Assembly: GCA_039970095.1 (NCBI GenBank)
Contig: JBDVMP010000070.1
Span: 6,248 to 70,247 of the forward strand
Direction: 5' to 3'
Length of the DNA stretch: 64,000 nucleotides
Source of the DNA: JAMZMI01 sp039970095
GTDB lineage: Bacteria > Bacteroidota > Bacteroidia > Cytophagales > Cyclobacteriaceae
Numbering within the stretch: position 1 is the first letter of the stretch; each line of letters opens with the position of its first letter. The position numbers and the translations under genes are program-made. The notes beneath the pieces were generated by a model. It had not been told where the DNA came from. It ran no database searches and saw only the letters and a list, made by a program, of their open reading frames with translations. Below are positions 17,535 to 28,200 of the stretch, piece by piece.

Positions 17535-19508
17535 ATGAGGTCTATTGTATTCATTTTCATTTTGTTTGGTTTATGCCGAAATGAGCTATCAGCTCAAGTT
17601 CTGGTAGAAAAAGCGGACGAAATAGGTCTTAAGCATGTGGCGTTTTCTGCGGACTATATGGGAGGAGGTATAGCCTTTTTCGATTTTGACCGAGATGGAT
17701 TTGATGACTTAGCCGTTTCGGGAATAACCAATGGGGATAAACTTTATCGAAATATTGGCAATGGGCGTTTCGAGGATGTAACTGAGCAGAGCGGCCTGGT
17801 TCATCCTGCACGTCAACGAACAGTTGGTATAAATGCTGGCGACATTAACAATGACGGTTATAAGGAAGTGCTCATTGTGACGGATCAGCGCCAGGCTAAT
17901 TACTTGTATCTGAACAATGGAGATGGCACTTTTACCGACATTTCAATTTCCGCTGGTTTTGGTAGCCAAAGATATTCTCTGGCATCTATTTTTTTGGATG
18001 TTAACCTGGATGGTTTACTTGATATGTATATCGTCAATTATGTTGATGAAATAAGACCGGGGTTTGAGCATATCTGCTATGCCAATCAACTTTATGTCAA
18101 CAATGGAGACCTGACTTTTACGGAAATGTCAGAGGAATATGGTGTAGCCGATGTGGGCTGTGGCGTTGCAGCGGTCTCTACGGATATCAACGGTGACGAT
18201 ATTCCGGATTTGTATGTGGCAAATGATTTTGGACAGGAGGTTTTGCCGAGTGCGGCTTTGATCAATAATTATCCAGATCAAAGCTTCACGGAAGTTGGTG
18301 AAAATAACGGGCTGGGGGTCAAGCTCTATGGTATGGGTGTGGCCGGTGGTGATATTAATAATGACGGGTTACTCGATTATTATACTACAAGCATTGGCAC
18401 AAATGCCCTTCTTTTACAGGAGTCGTCAAATCATTTTGTGGATGTGACAGATGAGTCAGGTACGGCCAGTACTTATGCAGGAGATTTGTTCAGCGCGACT
18501 TGGGGTGTGGAGATGGTGGATATAGACCATGATGGGCTGAAGGATATTTTGTTGGCAAATGGGTACATCTCGAGTGCTGAGTTCTTAAGTGTAAACAAAT
18601 TGGATCCTAATAAATTTTATAAAAACATTGACGGATTACACTTTGATGATGTGAGTTCACGCTACGGCTTCAATAGTGAGACCATATCGCGAGGCTTGGC
18701 TTTATCGGATTATGACAATGATGGCGATATGGACATTGCAGCCTTGAATCTGGTGCAATCATCCAACACTACAGAGGGCAATATGCTCTTTTACGAGAAC
18801 CGAATGTCTCAGGGAAACTGGCTCAAACTGAAACTGGAAGGCACCACATCTAACCGTGATGCATATGGGGCCAAGGTGAAATTATTCGTTGGTGATTCAG
18901 TTAGGATAGCCGAGGTGCAGGGTGGTTCTAGTTGCTCTTCACTCAATTCCGATTTTGTGCATTTTGGGTTAGGCTCAGTTGAAGTGGTTGATTCGGTTCG
19001 AATAATTTGGCCTGGTGGGTTTTCCGAAACTTACGAGGACCTGGAGACTAATTCCAATTACATGATAATTGAGAAAGGCGGGGTTTACATACTTGGGTGT
19101 ATGGATGCCGAAGCGGATAATTATAACCCGGAAGCCAATATGGATTTTGGCTGTTTCACAACTGTAATGGGGTGTATGGATAAAACAGCTCTGAACTATG
19201 ACTCGCTAGCCAATGAGCCGAGTGAGTGCGATTATGAGGTGATTCTTACTGAGCCGGAGACAAGGACGGCATGGGTTTATCCCACAGTGGTAAAGAACGA
19301 CTGGACAATACATCTGACTCAGGAATTAGTAGATGCTAGTGTCTTGGTACTGGTTACCAATATGCAAGGCAAAACCATGATTAAAAGGCAATTGTACGAA
19401 GCAATTACAGGTTTTGATAATTCTGGACTTGCGAATGGAATTTACCTTGTAAGTATTTTAAACAGCACTTTTGAAGTTATTCACACTTCTAAAATAATCG
19501 TTAACTGA
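17535..19508 (+). CDS. Secreted FG-GAP/VCBS-repeat and ASPIC/UnbV protein with T9SS sorting domain
   Basis: The N-terminal part holds several FG-GAP/VCBS-type repeats with calcium-binding Asp loops (FDFDRDGFDDLAVSG, GDINNDGYKE, DINGDDIPDLYVAND, DYDNDGDMD), which form a beta-propeller. An ASPIC/UnbV domain (about residues 420-500, with WPGGFSETYEDL) follows, then two copies of a short Cys-rich GCMDxxAxNY motif common in secreted proteins of marine Bacteroidota, then a C-terminal sorting domain starting near WVYPTVVKNDWTI. The ATG at 17535 opens a clear signal peptide (MRSIVFIFILFGLCRNELSAQ-type); the frame is also open to 17463. The next gene, 18 bp on, encodes another T9SS cargo, so the two probably act together outside the cell. 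The ligand or activity is unknown. Confidence 0.82.
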   Translation: MRSIVFIFILFGLCRNELSAQVLVEKADEIGLKHVAFSADYMGGGIAFFDFDRDGFDDLAVSGITNGDKLYRNIGNGRFEDVTEQSGLVHPARQRTVGINAGDINNDGYKEVLIVTDQRQANYLYLNNGDGTFTDISISAGFGSQRYSLASIFLDVNLDGLLDMYIVNYVDEIRPGFEHICYANQLYVNNGDLTFTEMSEEYGVADVGCGVAAVSTDINGDDIPDLYVANDFGQEVLPSAALINNYPDQSFTEVGENNGLGVKLYGMGVAGGDINNDGLLDYYTTSIGTNALLLQESSNHFVDVTDESGTASTYAGDLFSATWGVEMVDIDHDGLKDILLANGYISSAEFLSVNKLDPNKFYKNIDGLHFDDVSSRYGFNSETISRGLALSDYDNDGDMDIAALNLVQSSNTTEGNMLFYENRMSQGNWLKLKLEGTTSNRDAYGAKVKLFVGDSVRIAEVQGGSSCSSLNSDFVHFGLGSVEVVDSVRIIWPGGFSETYEDLETNSNYMIIEKGGVYILGCMDAEADNYNPEANMDFGCFTTVMGCMDKTALNYDSLANEPSECDYEVILTEPETRTAWVYPTVVKNDWTIHLTQELVDASVLVLVTNMQGKTMIKRQLYEAITGFDNSGLANGIYLVSILNSTFEVIHTSKIIVN

Positions 19509-19526
19509 AGTAATATCTATTGAATT

Positions 19527-21707
19527 ATGAGAAGGATTCAAAAATTAGTTTTGGGCTTTGCTATGCTTATGGTAAGTGCGTCAACTTTCGGTCAGCAATC
19601 TGTGGCCAGAGAATGGAATGAAGCACTACTCCATGCCATAAGATTAGACTTTGCACGACCGACTGTTCATGCTCGAAACCTATTTCATTCGTCTGCTTTG
19701 ATGTATGATATATGGGCTGTTTTTGACCCAGTGTCAGAACCATATTTTCTTGGTAAAACAGTGCACGGATTCCATACCAATTTTCAAGGTTTTGCCAGTC
19801 AGGACATTGAATTAGATAGACACAAGGCTATTAGCTATGGCATGTTCAGGTTGCTTTCTCATCGTTTTGCTAACTCGCCAAATGCAGATGAAACACTACA
19901 ATATCTGCAAGATTTAATGGATGAACTTAGCTATGATACTGATTATACCTCTACCGACTACTCATCTGGTGATGCCGGAGCTTTGGGAAATTATATCGCA
20001 GAGCGGATCATTGAATATGGACTCCAGGATGGCTCGAATGAAGCTAATCAATTCGAGAATGTATTTTATGAGCCCACAAACGAGCCTATCCTTCCTGACT
20101 TTCCAGGTAACCCGGATATTACAGACCCTAATAGGTGGCAACCGATTATTCTGGATGTTTATATTGATCAAAGTGGAAATGTTATTGTTGGAGGGGGATC
20201 ACCTTTCTTGGGCCCAGAATGGGGTGCGGTTCTTCCTTTTTCATTGACCGAAGACGATCTCACCATCCACGAGCGTGATGGTAATGAGTTTTGGGTTTAT
20301 CATGATCCAGGCGTTCCTCCATTGTTGGATACTCTCAATGGGGGCAATTCCTCTGATAATTATCGCTGGTCTTTTGCATTGGTATCTTGCTGGTCTGCAC
20401 ACCTGGATGCCACCGACGGGGTGCTATGGGATATTTCTCCAGGTAGTATTGGTAATTTGACGAGCTATCCTACTTCGTTCGATGACCACCCCGGATTTTA
20501 TGATTTAATCAATGGAGGGGACAATAGTACGGGGCATGACCTTAATCCGGTTACAGGAGAGCCATACGAGCCACAAATGGTTCCCAGAGGGGATTATGCC
20601 CGTGTTTTAGCAGAGTTTTGGGCAGATGGACCTGATTCAGAAACTCCTCCAGGGCATTGGTTTACCCTGTTGAACCATGTTTCGGATCACCCAATGTTAG
20701 AAAAGAAATTTATGGGTCAGGGAGAGGAACTCGATGACCTTGAGTGGGATGTGAAGTCCTATTTTCTGCTGGGGGGTGCCATGCATGATGCTGCGGTAGT
20801 AGCATGGGGAATAAAGGGTTATTATGACTATATCCGTCCTGTTTCTGCTATCCGTTTTATGGCCGATCAGGGGCAGTCCAGTAATGAATCAGGTAGTAAT
20901 TATGATAAAAATGGAATCGATCTAATTACCGATTTCATAGAAAAAGTAGAGGAGGGCGATCCGCTGGCGGGTTCTGAAGATGAAAACATTGGAAAGATCA
21001 AAGTTAAAGCTTGGAAAGGCCCGGACTATATAGATGACCCCTATAGAGATGAAGCAGGGGTTGATTGGATTTTGGCGGAAAACTGGTGGCCTTATCAGCG
21101 TCCAACTTTTGTAACCCCACCGTTTGCTGGCTATATCTCCGGACATTCTACCTATTCGCGCACCGCGGCGGAGATTCTGACGCTGCTGACAGGCGATCCC
21201 TTTTTCCCGGGAGGCATGGGGGAATTTCACGCTCCTAAGGATGAGTTTTTGGTTTTCGAAGATGGCCCAAGCGTTGACCTTACATTGCAATGGGCAACCT
21301 ATCGCGATGCTTCGGATCAGTGTAGTTTATCCCGTATATGGGGAGGGATTCATCCGCCTGCCGATGACATCCCGGGACGTCTCATTGGTATGGAACTTGG
21401 ACCTGAAGCCTTTGATTTTGCAAGCAAGTATTTTGATGGTAGTGTACTGGCTGTGGCGGATTTGGAATCCCTGTCAGAGCTGACCCCATTTCCAAACCCT
21501 TCGAGCGACTTTTTGAAGGTAAATTTTGAGCAAGGAAGTGAGCATAAAATTTGGATTACAAACCTTCAAGGAAAGGAACTATATGTAAGTGGTGTCTCTA
21601 ATGAACAGCACTTCGAACTGGATGTTCGAGGCTGGCCTGCCGGGATTTATATCATTTCCATCGAAATAAATGGCCGATTGGTTTCGAAGAAATTTCGCAA
21701 GTATTAG
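19527..21707 (+). CDS. Vanadium-dependent haloperoxidase-like (PAP2 superfamily) secreted protein
   Basis: Signal peptide (to about STFGQQ, residue 24), large helical catalytic part, and a T9SS sorting domain from FPNPSSDFLKV to the end. The vanadate/phosphate pocket motifs are largely present: Arg525-Pro in PYQRP, SGHS with His540, and a final SRIWGGIHPPADD that exactly fits the SRxxxxxHxxxD pattern (Arg603, His609, Asp613). The Lys that normally stands seven residues before the first Arg is replaced (Glu518), so whether it binds vanadate or acts as a phosphatase-like hydrolase is open. Vanadium haloperoxidases oxidise halides with hydrogen peroxide; extracellular location would fit a role on algal surfaces. 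It pairs with the preceding FG-GAP/ASPIC gene. Confidence 0.8.
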   Translation: MRRIQKLVLGFAMLMVSASTFGQQSVAREWNEALLHAIRLDFARPTVHARNLFHSSALMYDIWAVFDPVSEPYFLGKTVHGFHTNFQGFASQDIELDRHKAISYGMFRLLSHRFANSPNADETLQYLQDLMDELSYDTDYTSTDYSSGDAGALGNYIAERIIEYGLQDGSNEANQFENVFYEPTNEPILPDFPGNPDITDPNRWQPIILDVYIDQSGNVIVGGGSPFLGPEWGAVLPFSLTEDDLTIHERDGNEFWVYHDPGVPPLLDTLNGGNSSDNYRWSFALVSCWSAHLDATDGVLWDISPGSIGNLTSYPTSFDDHPGFYDLINGGDNSTGHDLNPVTGEPYEPQMVPRGDYARVLAEFWADGPDSETPPGHWFTLLNHVSDHPMLEKKFMGQGEELDDLEWDVKSYFLLGGAMHDAAVVAWGIKGYYDYIRPVSAIRFMADQGQSSNESGSNYDKNGIDLITDFIEKVEEGDPLAGSEDENIGKIKVKAWKGPDYIDDPYRDEAGVDWILAENWWPYQRPTFVTPPFAGYISGHSTYSRTAAEILTLLTGDPFFPGGMGEFHAPKDEFLVFEDGPSVDLTLQWATYRDASDQCSLSRIWGGIHPPADDIPGRLIGMELGPEAFDFASKYFDGSVLAVADLESLSELTPFPNPSSDFLKVNFEQGSEHKIWITNLQGKELYVSGVSNEQHFELDVRGWPAGIYIISIEINGRLVSKKFRKY

Positions 21708-21918
21708 GATAAAATTTCCTAAAGATTATGTCTTTTGTTAAATGCTTGATTTTTAGCTGATTAGGTGTTTTAAAAAATCAAGAAATGAGTAAGTGAGATA
21801 CTGATAATACCATTGTTGGTAAGCTATTTCCTGTCGAATTTCACCCTTCTGAATTTGATTGTAATTTTTGCGATTGTTCTGTTTTCTTGCGTAAATAGCA
21901 GAGTATATTGGGGCTATT

Positions 21919-22500
21919 TTGAATTCGTATAACAGAGATATTGTCAAGAGTTTGGTCGCTCAAACACGGAGTGGGAGGCAGGATTCGTACAAGGAATTGT
22001 ACATGATTTTTGCGCCCAAACTTTTCTATTTTTCACGAAAGTACAAGCTACCTGTAGAGGAGTGCGAAGGGGTGGTTCAAGAGGTGTTTTTGAAAATATG
22101 GGAGAAGCGTGAAGGTCTCAACCCAGACTTGTCATTCAATGCCTATGTCATGTTGATTGCCAAGAATATTATCCTAAACAAATTCAAAAAGCAAGTCAAT
22201 GAGCAGGCCTATCTGACGCAACATTTGCAGCAGCAAAAAGAGCTTACTGACCAGACCGAAGCAGCAATTGTCAATCAGGATTTAGAACAAATAGCCTGCA
22301 GGGCGATTGAAAGTCTCCCTGAGAAACGACGAAATATCTACAAGCTAAGTCGTGAAAGGGGGCTGAGTAATCAGGAAATAGCTGAAAACCTGAATATCTC
22401 CAAGAGTACTGTAGAGAACCAGATCAACAAGGCTTTGAAGTTTCTAAAGCTCTATCTGGAACAAAATGCGGAAATCCAGTTGGATAATAATCAGTCCTGA
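21919..22500 (+). CDS. ECF RNA polymerase sigma factor
   Basis: 193-residue sigma-70 family protein with region 2 (about residues 25-90, YKELYMIFAPKLFYFSRKY and EGVVQEVFLKIWEKRE) and region 4 (about 130-185, ESLPEKRRNIYKLSRERGLSNQEIAENLNISKSTVEN). No region 3, as in ECF factors of the Bacteroides expansion group. A FecR-type anti-sigma gene follows, so it is probably held inactive until a TonB-dependent receptor signals. A stop at 21892 leaves TTG at 21919 as the first plausible start. Confidence 0.9.
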   Translation: MNSYNRDIVKSLVAQTRSGRQDSYKELYMIFAPKLFYFSRKYKLPVEECEGVVQEVFLKIWEKREGLNPDLSFNAYVMLIAKNIILNKFKKQVNEQAYLTQHLQQQKELTDQTEAAIVNQDLEQIACRAIESLPEKRRNIYKLSRERGLSNQEIAENLNISKSTVENQINKALKFLKLYLEQNAEIQLDNNQS

Positions 22501-22612
22501 AAGCCTTCAGGCACCTATTTTACTTTAGTATTTTAAAAAAGATTAAAAAATATGAGCTCTGGGGTGGGTGTGCCACCAGGGTTAAGTGTATTACCATTAT
22601 TACAACCCCAAA

Positions 22613-23659
22613 ATGAAGACAAACAACAATAGTAAACTTTTAGAAAAGTATTTGGAAGGAAGGTGTTCTCCAGAAGAGCTCATTGAAATGGCGAAATGGC
22701 TAGAACAGTCAGAAGCAAATCAAGAGATGCTTAAAATGATGGAGGAGGACTGGGAAGAATTTCAAATACCAGATCAAGAGACCAAAATGGATCAAGCTTA
22801 TTTCGAAAGCAGTTTTGAAAACGTGAGTGCTCAAATTGAGGATACCAAAGAGACCTCATGGTTCAAGCCATGGATGAAGGTCGCGGCTTCTATTGTCATG
22901 GTGTTAGCTGCCGGTTTGTTGGTTTTCAAATCAATGAATCATTCGGAAGAGTATATGACCTACCACTCCGATCAGGAAGGGCCGATTGTCTATACCCTGA
23001 GTGATGGGTCTAAAGTGACCCTTGCTTCCGGGAGCTCAATTAGCTATCCGGTAAACATGTCCAAGCGAAACCGACAAGTGTTTTTATCTGGGGAAGCATT
23101 TTTTGATACCAGAGAGACTAACCGACCGCTTGTGGTACATGCAGGCAATATTTCTACCACAGTGGATAATTCAGCACTCAGTATCTCAGCTTTCGAAGAT
23201 GATGATGAAGTAATAGTAGCTGTAGAAGAAGGACAAGCAGAGGTGAGTGAGAGTACGGAAACCACGCCATTGATCAAGCTCATAATCCCCGAGCCAGTAA
23301 AAACAATGCCTCTAGTTAAGCTTATTCCTGCTCTTAAAGTGCGCAAAACTGAGTATATGGCTATCAACAAAGTAGATGGCTCTGTAGATAAGGGAGAAAA
23401 TTTTGATGCAAAAGAGCTCTTTGGCTGGAAAGATGGCTTGCTGTACTTCAATGATGCAGACTCGTCCAAGGTCATCAAGAGACTAGAAAGATGGTATGGG
23501 GTCGATATTAAAGTCAGTGGCTGTATCACAAAAAACTCATACTCCGGCGAATTTGAAAACGAATCACTTGAAAAAATAATCACTTCGATGATGGGAGCAC
23601 CCAATATCAGTTATGAGATCAGGGGTAAGACCGTATCTATCGAAGGGGCGTGCATTTAA
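22613..23659 (+). CDS. FecR-family anti-sigma factor
   Basis: Single-pass inner-membrane protein: N-terminal cytoplasmic segment with the WLEQSEANQEML-type sigma-binding region, one transmembrane helix near residues 83-101 (VAASIVMVLAAGLLVF), the periplasmic FecR domain (YTLSDGSKVTLASGSSISYP to GQAEVSE) and a C-terminal DUF4974/STN-like domain (LLYFNDADSSKVIKRLERWYGV). ATG 22613 gives the usual MKTNNNSKLLEKYLEGR start; the frame is open nine codons further upstream. Known partners are the preceding ECF sigma factor and a SusC-type receptor, here at 25.2 kb. The signal-transducing SusC normally carries an extra N-terminal STN domain, which the SusC here seems to lack. Confidence 0.9.
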   Translation: MKTNNNSKLLEKYLEGRCSPEELIEMAKWLEQSEANQEMLKMMEEDWEEFQIPDQETKMDQAYFESSFENVSAQIEDTKETSWFKPWMKVAASIVMVLAAGLLVFKSMNHSEEYMTYHSDQEGPIVYTLSDGSKVTLASGSSISYPVNMSKRNRQVFLSGEAFFDTRETNRPLVVHAGNISTTVDNSALSISAFEDDDEVIVAVEEGQAEVSESTETTPLIKLIIPEPVKTMPLVKLIPALKVRKTEYMAINKVDGSVDKGENFDAKELFGWKDGLLYFNDADSSKVIKRLERWYGVDIKVSGCITKNSYSGEFENESLEKIITSMMGAPNISYEIRGKTVSIEGACI

Positions 23660-23692
23660 CTGAAATTATTCACAAACCAAATCAAACCAACG

Positions 23693-25117
23693 ATGAAAAA
23701 ACGCTTACCAAATTTTCGACTACTAGCAGTATTAACGCTGGGTTTATCCTTGTCATTTTTGTTTTCATGTAATGATGATGATGAAAAACTGAGTGACCTG
23801 ACCGGCCTAATCGGCTTTAGCCTGGATGGCTTTACAGCGGATTTTGCAATAGATCAAACCGCCCTCACCATTACCAACGGAGTAGATAGCCTTCCTTTTG
23901 GTACTGATGTTACAGCTTTAGTGGCTGTTTATGAAACTGTAGATGAGAACACTGTAACCGTCGCGGATGTAGAACAAGAAAGTGGCGTAACGGCAAATGA
24001 TTTTTCAAGCTCAGTAGTTTACACAGTTATTGCTGAAGATGGAACTGCGAATGTTTACACCGTTTCAGTAAACGTATCTCAGGTTGATCCGGAAACTGTT
24101 TCATGGAATAAAGTGACAGAAGAACAGTGGGATGCTTTTGAGATAGTAAGAACAGCAAAAGTGGGCAGCAATCTTTTTGTCTATGGTTTCACCTATGAAA
24201 CGTCTTCATTTGCTACTTCAGACATAGTTGGCACGTACATGTCATCAGACGAAGGAGCTACCTGGGCTTTGGTAGATGCTCGAGACAATCAATATAATTA
24301 TGTCGATGAAGAGGAGGGGTACCTTATGCCGCAGGGTAGAAGTGTAGCCATGGTAAATGATTTCAATGGCAAAATTTGGTCAATTGGAGGATGGGCCAGA
24401 GGAAGAAAGGATGAAGATGGAAATATTCCATTCAATGATCCAATCAACGATGTTTGGAGCTCTACTGATGGTTTAGACTGGACCAAACATACTCTTGTTG
24501 ACTCTATAACTTTCTCAGCGAGAGAAGGCATTACTGCTTTGAGCTATGATAGCAAAATGTGGGTGATTGGAGGAAATGGAGCTGGATTTTTTGGAGCCTT
24601 GGGAGCACCGCTTAATGATGTTTGGAGCACTACTGATGGAACAACTTATACTCAGGTTACCGAATCAGCAGCTTTCCCAGCCAGAACTGCACCAGCGGCA
24701 ATTGTCTTTGACGGCAAAATGTGGATCTTCGGAGGTCTTGATGGAGGAAGTGTTCTGTTAAACGATGTATGGAGCTCTACTGATGGAGCAACTTGGACTG
24801 AAGAGTCAAGTGCAGCAGCGTTCCCTGAGCGAAAAGCGGCCAATGTATTTGAGTTCAATGGTAAATTGTTTTTGATTGGTGGTGAAGGAGCTGATGGTGT
24901 ACAATATGCTGACATGTGGGTTTCTGAAGATGGAGCAACATGGGCAGAAGTGTCTGATACTGATGCGTTTGCAATTCCAAATACATTTACTGGCCGAAGC
25001 GATTTCGGAGTAATAGTAGACGGATTGAATATTTATCTAATTGGAGGTAAAGGTCCGATTGTAGATGAGATACAGACATACCTTAGCGATGTTTGGAAAG
25101 GAAAAGGTGTTGAATAA
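23693..25117 (+). CDS. Kelch-repeat lipoprotein with N-terminal Ig-like domain (DUF6242-like)
   Basis: Lipoprotein signal ending LSFLFSCNDDDE (Cys about residue 26). A beta-sandwich domain (about residues 32-125, resembling the Ig-like DUF5018/DUF6242 N-terminal modules) is followed by a six-bladed kelch-type propeller (about 130-474) with recurring NDVWSSTDGATWT and WIFGGL/WVIGGN blades. It is presumably anchored on the outer membrane. It lies between the FecR gene and the SusC gene, as surface binding lipoproteins of polysaccharide or peptide utilisation loci do, so substrate capture is inferred. Neighbouring blades show obvious near-repeats at DNA level, a sign of recent internal duplication. 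A terminator separates it from susC. Confidence 0.78.
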   Translation: MKKRLPNFRLLAVLTLGLSLSFLFSCNDDDEKLSDLTGLIGFSLDGFTADFAIDQTALTITNGVDSLPFGTDVTALVAVYETVDENTVTVADVEQESGVTANDFSSSVVYTVIAEDGTANVYTVSVNVSQVDPETVSWNKVTEEQWDAFEIVRTAKVGSNLFVYGFTYETSSFATSDIVGTYMSSDEGATWALVDARDNQYNYVDEEEGYLMPQGRSVAMVNDFNGKIWSIGGWARGRKDEDGNIPFNDPINDVWSSTDGLDWTKHTLVDSITFSAREGITALSYDSKMWVIGGNGAGFFGALGAPLNDVWSTTDGTTYTQVTESAAFPARTAPAAIVFDGKMWIFGGLDGGSVLLNDVWSSTDGATWTEESSAAAFPERKAANVFEFNGKLFLIGGEGADGVQYADMWVSEDGATWAEVSDTDAFAIPNTFTGRSDFGVIVDGLNIYLIGGKGPIVDEIQTYLSDVWKGKGVE

Positions 25118-25137
25118 TATCCAGTGATGATTTGTAG

Positions 25138-25172
25138 CTTGCCCTGCTCTGATGCAGGGCAAGTTCTTTTTT
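25138..25172 (+). terminator. Strong rho-independent terminator between the kelch lipoprotein and susC
   Basis: CTTGCCCTGC (25138-25147) pairs perfectly with GCAGGGCAAG (25154-25163), loop TCTGAT, followed by TTCTTTTTT. It lies 20 bp after the lipoprotein stop and ends 34 bp before the preferred susC start, so susC is either transcribed from its own promoter or depends on read-through. Confidence 0.85.
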
Positions 25173-25206
25173 CAGGATGTTTCCACGTCATAACCCTTCT
25201 TTCACT

Positions 25207-28200
25207 ATGAGAGCACTGTTCCTTTCAGTCTTACTTTTTTCTTTGATGATTGGTGCTGTAGCACAAGAAGAGGAATCAACAAAGTTGATAAAGCTTCAAA
25301 TCATCGGCAGTGATGATAATAGCCCCGTGATAGGCGCTACCATCGGAATCAAAGGCACCCACAAGGGTACCGCTTCAGATGTAGATGGCAATTTCAGCTT
25401 ACAAGCAGATTCTAAAGATACTGTTGCCATATCGGCTGTGGGTTATGAAACTCAGCTTGTGCCGATACTACAACTGATCAACCGAAAGGTTATTCCCCTA
25501 AAACCTTCCATTACAGGACTAGATGAGGTTGTCGTAACCGGTTATGGAAGCCAAAAGAGAGGAGAGTTTACAGGTGCCATATCTTCGGTTTCCTCAAAAG
25601 ATATAGAAAGCACAACCGCACTTTCCTTTGATAATGCCCTTGCGGGAAAAGCAGCCGGGGTTTTTGTCAACTCCAGTTCAGGAGTGCCGGGCTCTGCCAC
25701 ATCCATAACCATCAGAGGGCTTACCTCGCTGAGCGGTGATGCCAACAACCCACTCATTGTAATTGATGGAGTGCCTGTGTATGGCACGGGGCAAGACTTG
25801 AATACAACAAACTTTAGCCCTTCATCATCAGGGCTGGTTTCTACAGGAGGAGGTACCAGAGTGTCCTCAACTTTCAGCCTTCAACCCGAATTTGAGAGAA
25901 ACCCACTTTCCAATCTTAACCCGGCCGACATTGAGTCTGTCGAGATACTAAAGGATTCCTATGCCACTTCTATTTATGGCTCACGTGGGGCAGCCGGTGT
26001 GATTTTGATCACTACCAAAAAAGGAACCAGAGGTGCTCCAAGGCTGGATTTAAGATATTCTTCAGGGGTGATTAAGCCCGTTGATACTTATAAACTTCTA
26101 AACGGGGATCAGTATCGGACTATCCTCAATAAATACTACGGATATGAATATGTGAACGGTACTGCCAACACAAACTGGCAGGATGAAGTAATCCGTGCGG
26201 CGGTAATGAAAGAAGTAGGGGTGACCATGTCTGGTGGCGAAGACAAAGGCCAATACTATATCAGTGGCTCATATACCAACCAGCCTTCTTATATCATCAA
26301 TCAGGATTTTGAGCGCTATTCTGGAAGGATAAACCTCAACTATCAGTCTACCGATTTTCTGGTTTTTGGTTCAAATAGTACAATAACCTATACGGAAAAT
26401 AGTGCGCTCAATGCGCAAGAGATATATTACAATGCCGTGCAGGCACCACCTTCTGAGCCTATTTTGGATGACAATGGCGACTATCTTTTCTTTCAGGATA
26501 TGTCCAAGCTGTCGGGAACGGACAAAACAAATCCATTAGCCATAGCCAACAAAAACATCAACACGCTAGAAGACACCAGAGTAGTCAGCACTATTTACGG
26601 GCAGATTGATTTATTTGATTGGCTTGCGCTCAGGTCTGAGGTCGGAATTGATATATTCAACTCCCATGCCTTCAGTAGGAAAAGTGCTGCACCGGGTTCT
26701 CTGCCCGATGGGGAGGCTATCGAAACATCTGTTCAGAACAGAAAATTTGTTGTGAACAACACCCTTACATTAAACAGAGCTATCAATGGAGATCACAATA
26801 CTTCTGTGGTGGTAGGGCAAAGCATGGAGAGTAGTACAGAAAGCACATTGGGTGTTTCTGCTGTTAATTTCCCAAATGACAATATCAAAAGCATTCAAGC
26901 AACAAACTCTGCCGATCGCAGAGTTCGTACTGCCATTACCCGAGAGTGGGCCCTGGTATCTTATTTTGTAAGAGCCAATTATCATTATAAAAACAAGTAC
27001 CTGGCCGGAGTTACTTACCGCATGGACGGATCGTCACGATTTGCTGCTAACAATAGGTACGTAGGATTTCCAGCTTTCTCCGCCGGATGGCGTCTCTCAG
27101 AGGAGGGTTTTCTTAAGGACGTTTCTCTTATCGAAGATCTGAAATTGAGAGCGAGTTTGGGTTTTTCTGGTATTCAGGGAAGTGGATTTACTTCTTATTA
27201 TGGTTTTCAGGGACAGTACGTTTTTTCAGATGTACAATACGGAAGCCTCGGTGTTTTGGAAGTAGAACAGCCACCGAACCCCAATATAGAGTGGCAAAAG
27301 ACCCAATCGTGGGATGTGGGTGTTGATGCGACCTTGTGGGAAGGGAAGCTCGATTTTACATTGGATATGTATTATAAAAGAACTAAAAACTTGCTATTCA
27401 GCTCCACAGTGCCGTATTATCTGGGCTACAGTTCACAGGAACAAAACCTTGGAGATATGAAGAACCAAGGGATTGAATTTAGCACCAATACCAATTTCAA
27501 TTTAGGGCCATTAAAGTGGCGAACTTCTTTCAATGTGTCTCGCAACCAGAACAAGATCATCAAACTCAACCAGCAGGGAGGCTACCTTGGAAGGACTCCC
27601 ACGGGTAATAAATATTTGAAAGAGGGCTCTCAGGCAGGACTTTTCTTTTTGTACCAGTGGGTGGGCGTTGATCCAATGACCGGAGATCCCCTCTGGAAAG
27701 ATGGCGATGGTGTAGTGAGTGATAATCCTCCCGAAGGACGTTGGAGAGTGGATGATGATCTGGAACGACACAGGAAAATTTATGGATCTAATCAGCCGGA
27801 TTTTTTTGGAGGGTTCAACAATATTTTGACTTTTAAAAACTTCGAGTTGAACATGTCATTTACATATTCCTACGGCAATAAAATGTTCAATGGATCCAAA
27901 GCCTCGCTTATGACATATTCTACAGGGCGTGGAAATAATATGCTGGCAGAACTCAATAACTACTGGAAAATATTGGGACATGATACTCCTGTCCCGGCGT
28001 TGCGAAACGCTTCCATACGAAAGCCGGACGATCCTACCGCAAATGACGCAACCTATGACTACACGACGAGCCGTGAGTCTTCCAGGTTTTTAGAGGACGG
28101 ATCTTACGTGAGATTGAAAACAGCCCAGCTGACATATAATCTGCCCGCTCACATATTATCTAAAACTAACGGAGTGGTGAGGACGTGCAGTATTTATGTG

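Noticed and set aside
21745..21786. CTTGATTTTT and AAAAATCAAG pairing after the haloperoxidase-like gene as a terminator
   Set aside because: Long AT-rich loop and no T run after the second arm; too weak to list as a terminator.
23044..23604. 186-residue frame antisense to fecR
   Set aside because: Low-complexity Ser-rich shadow of the FecR and DUF4974 domains.
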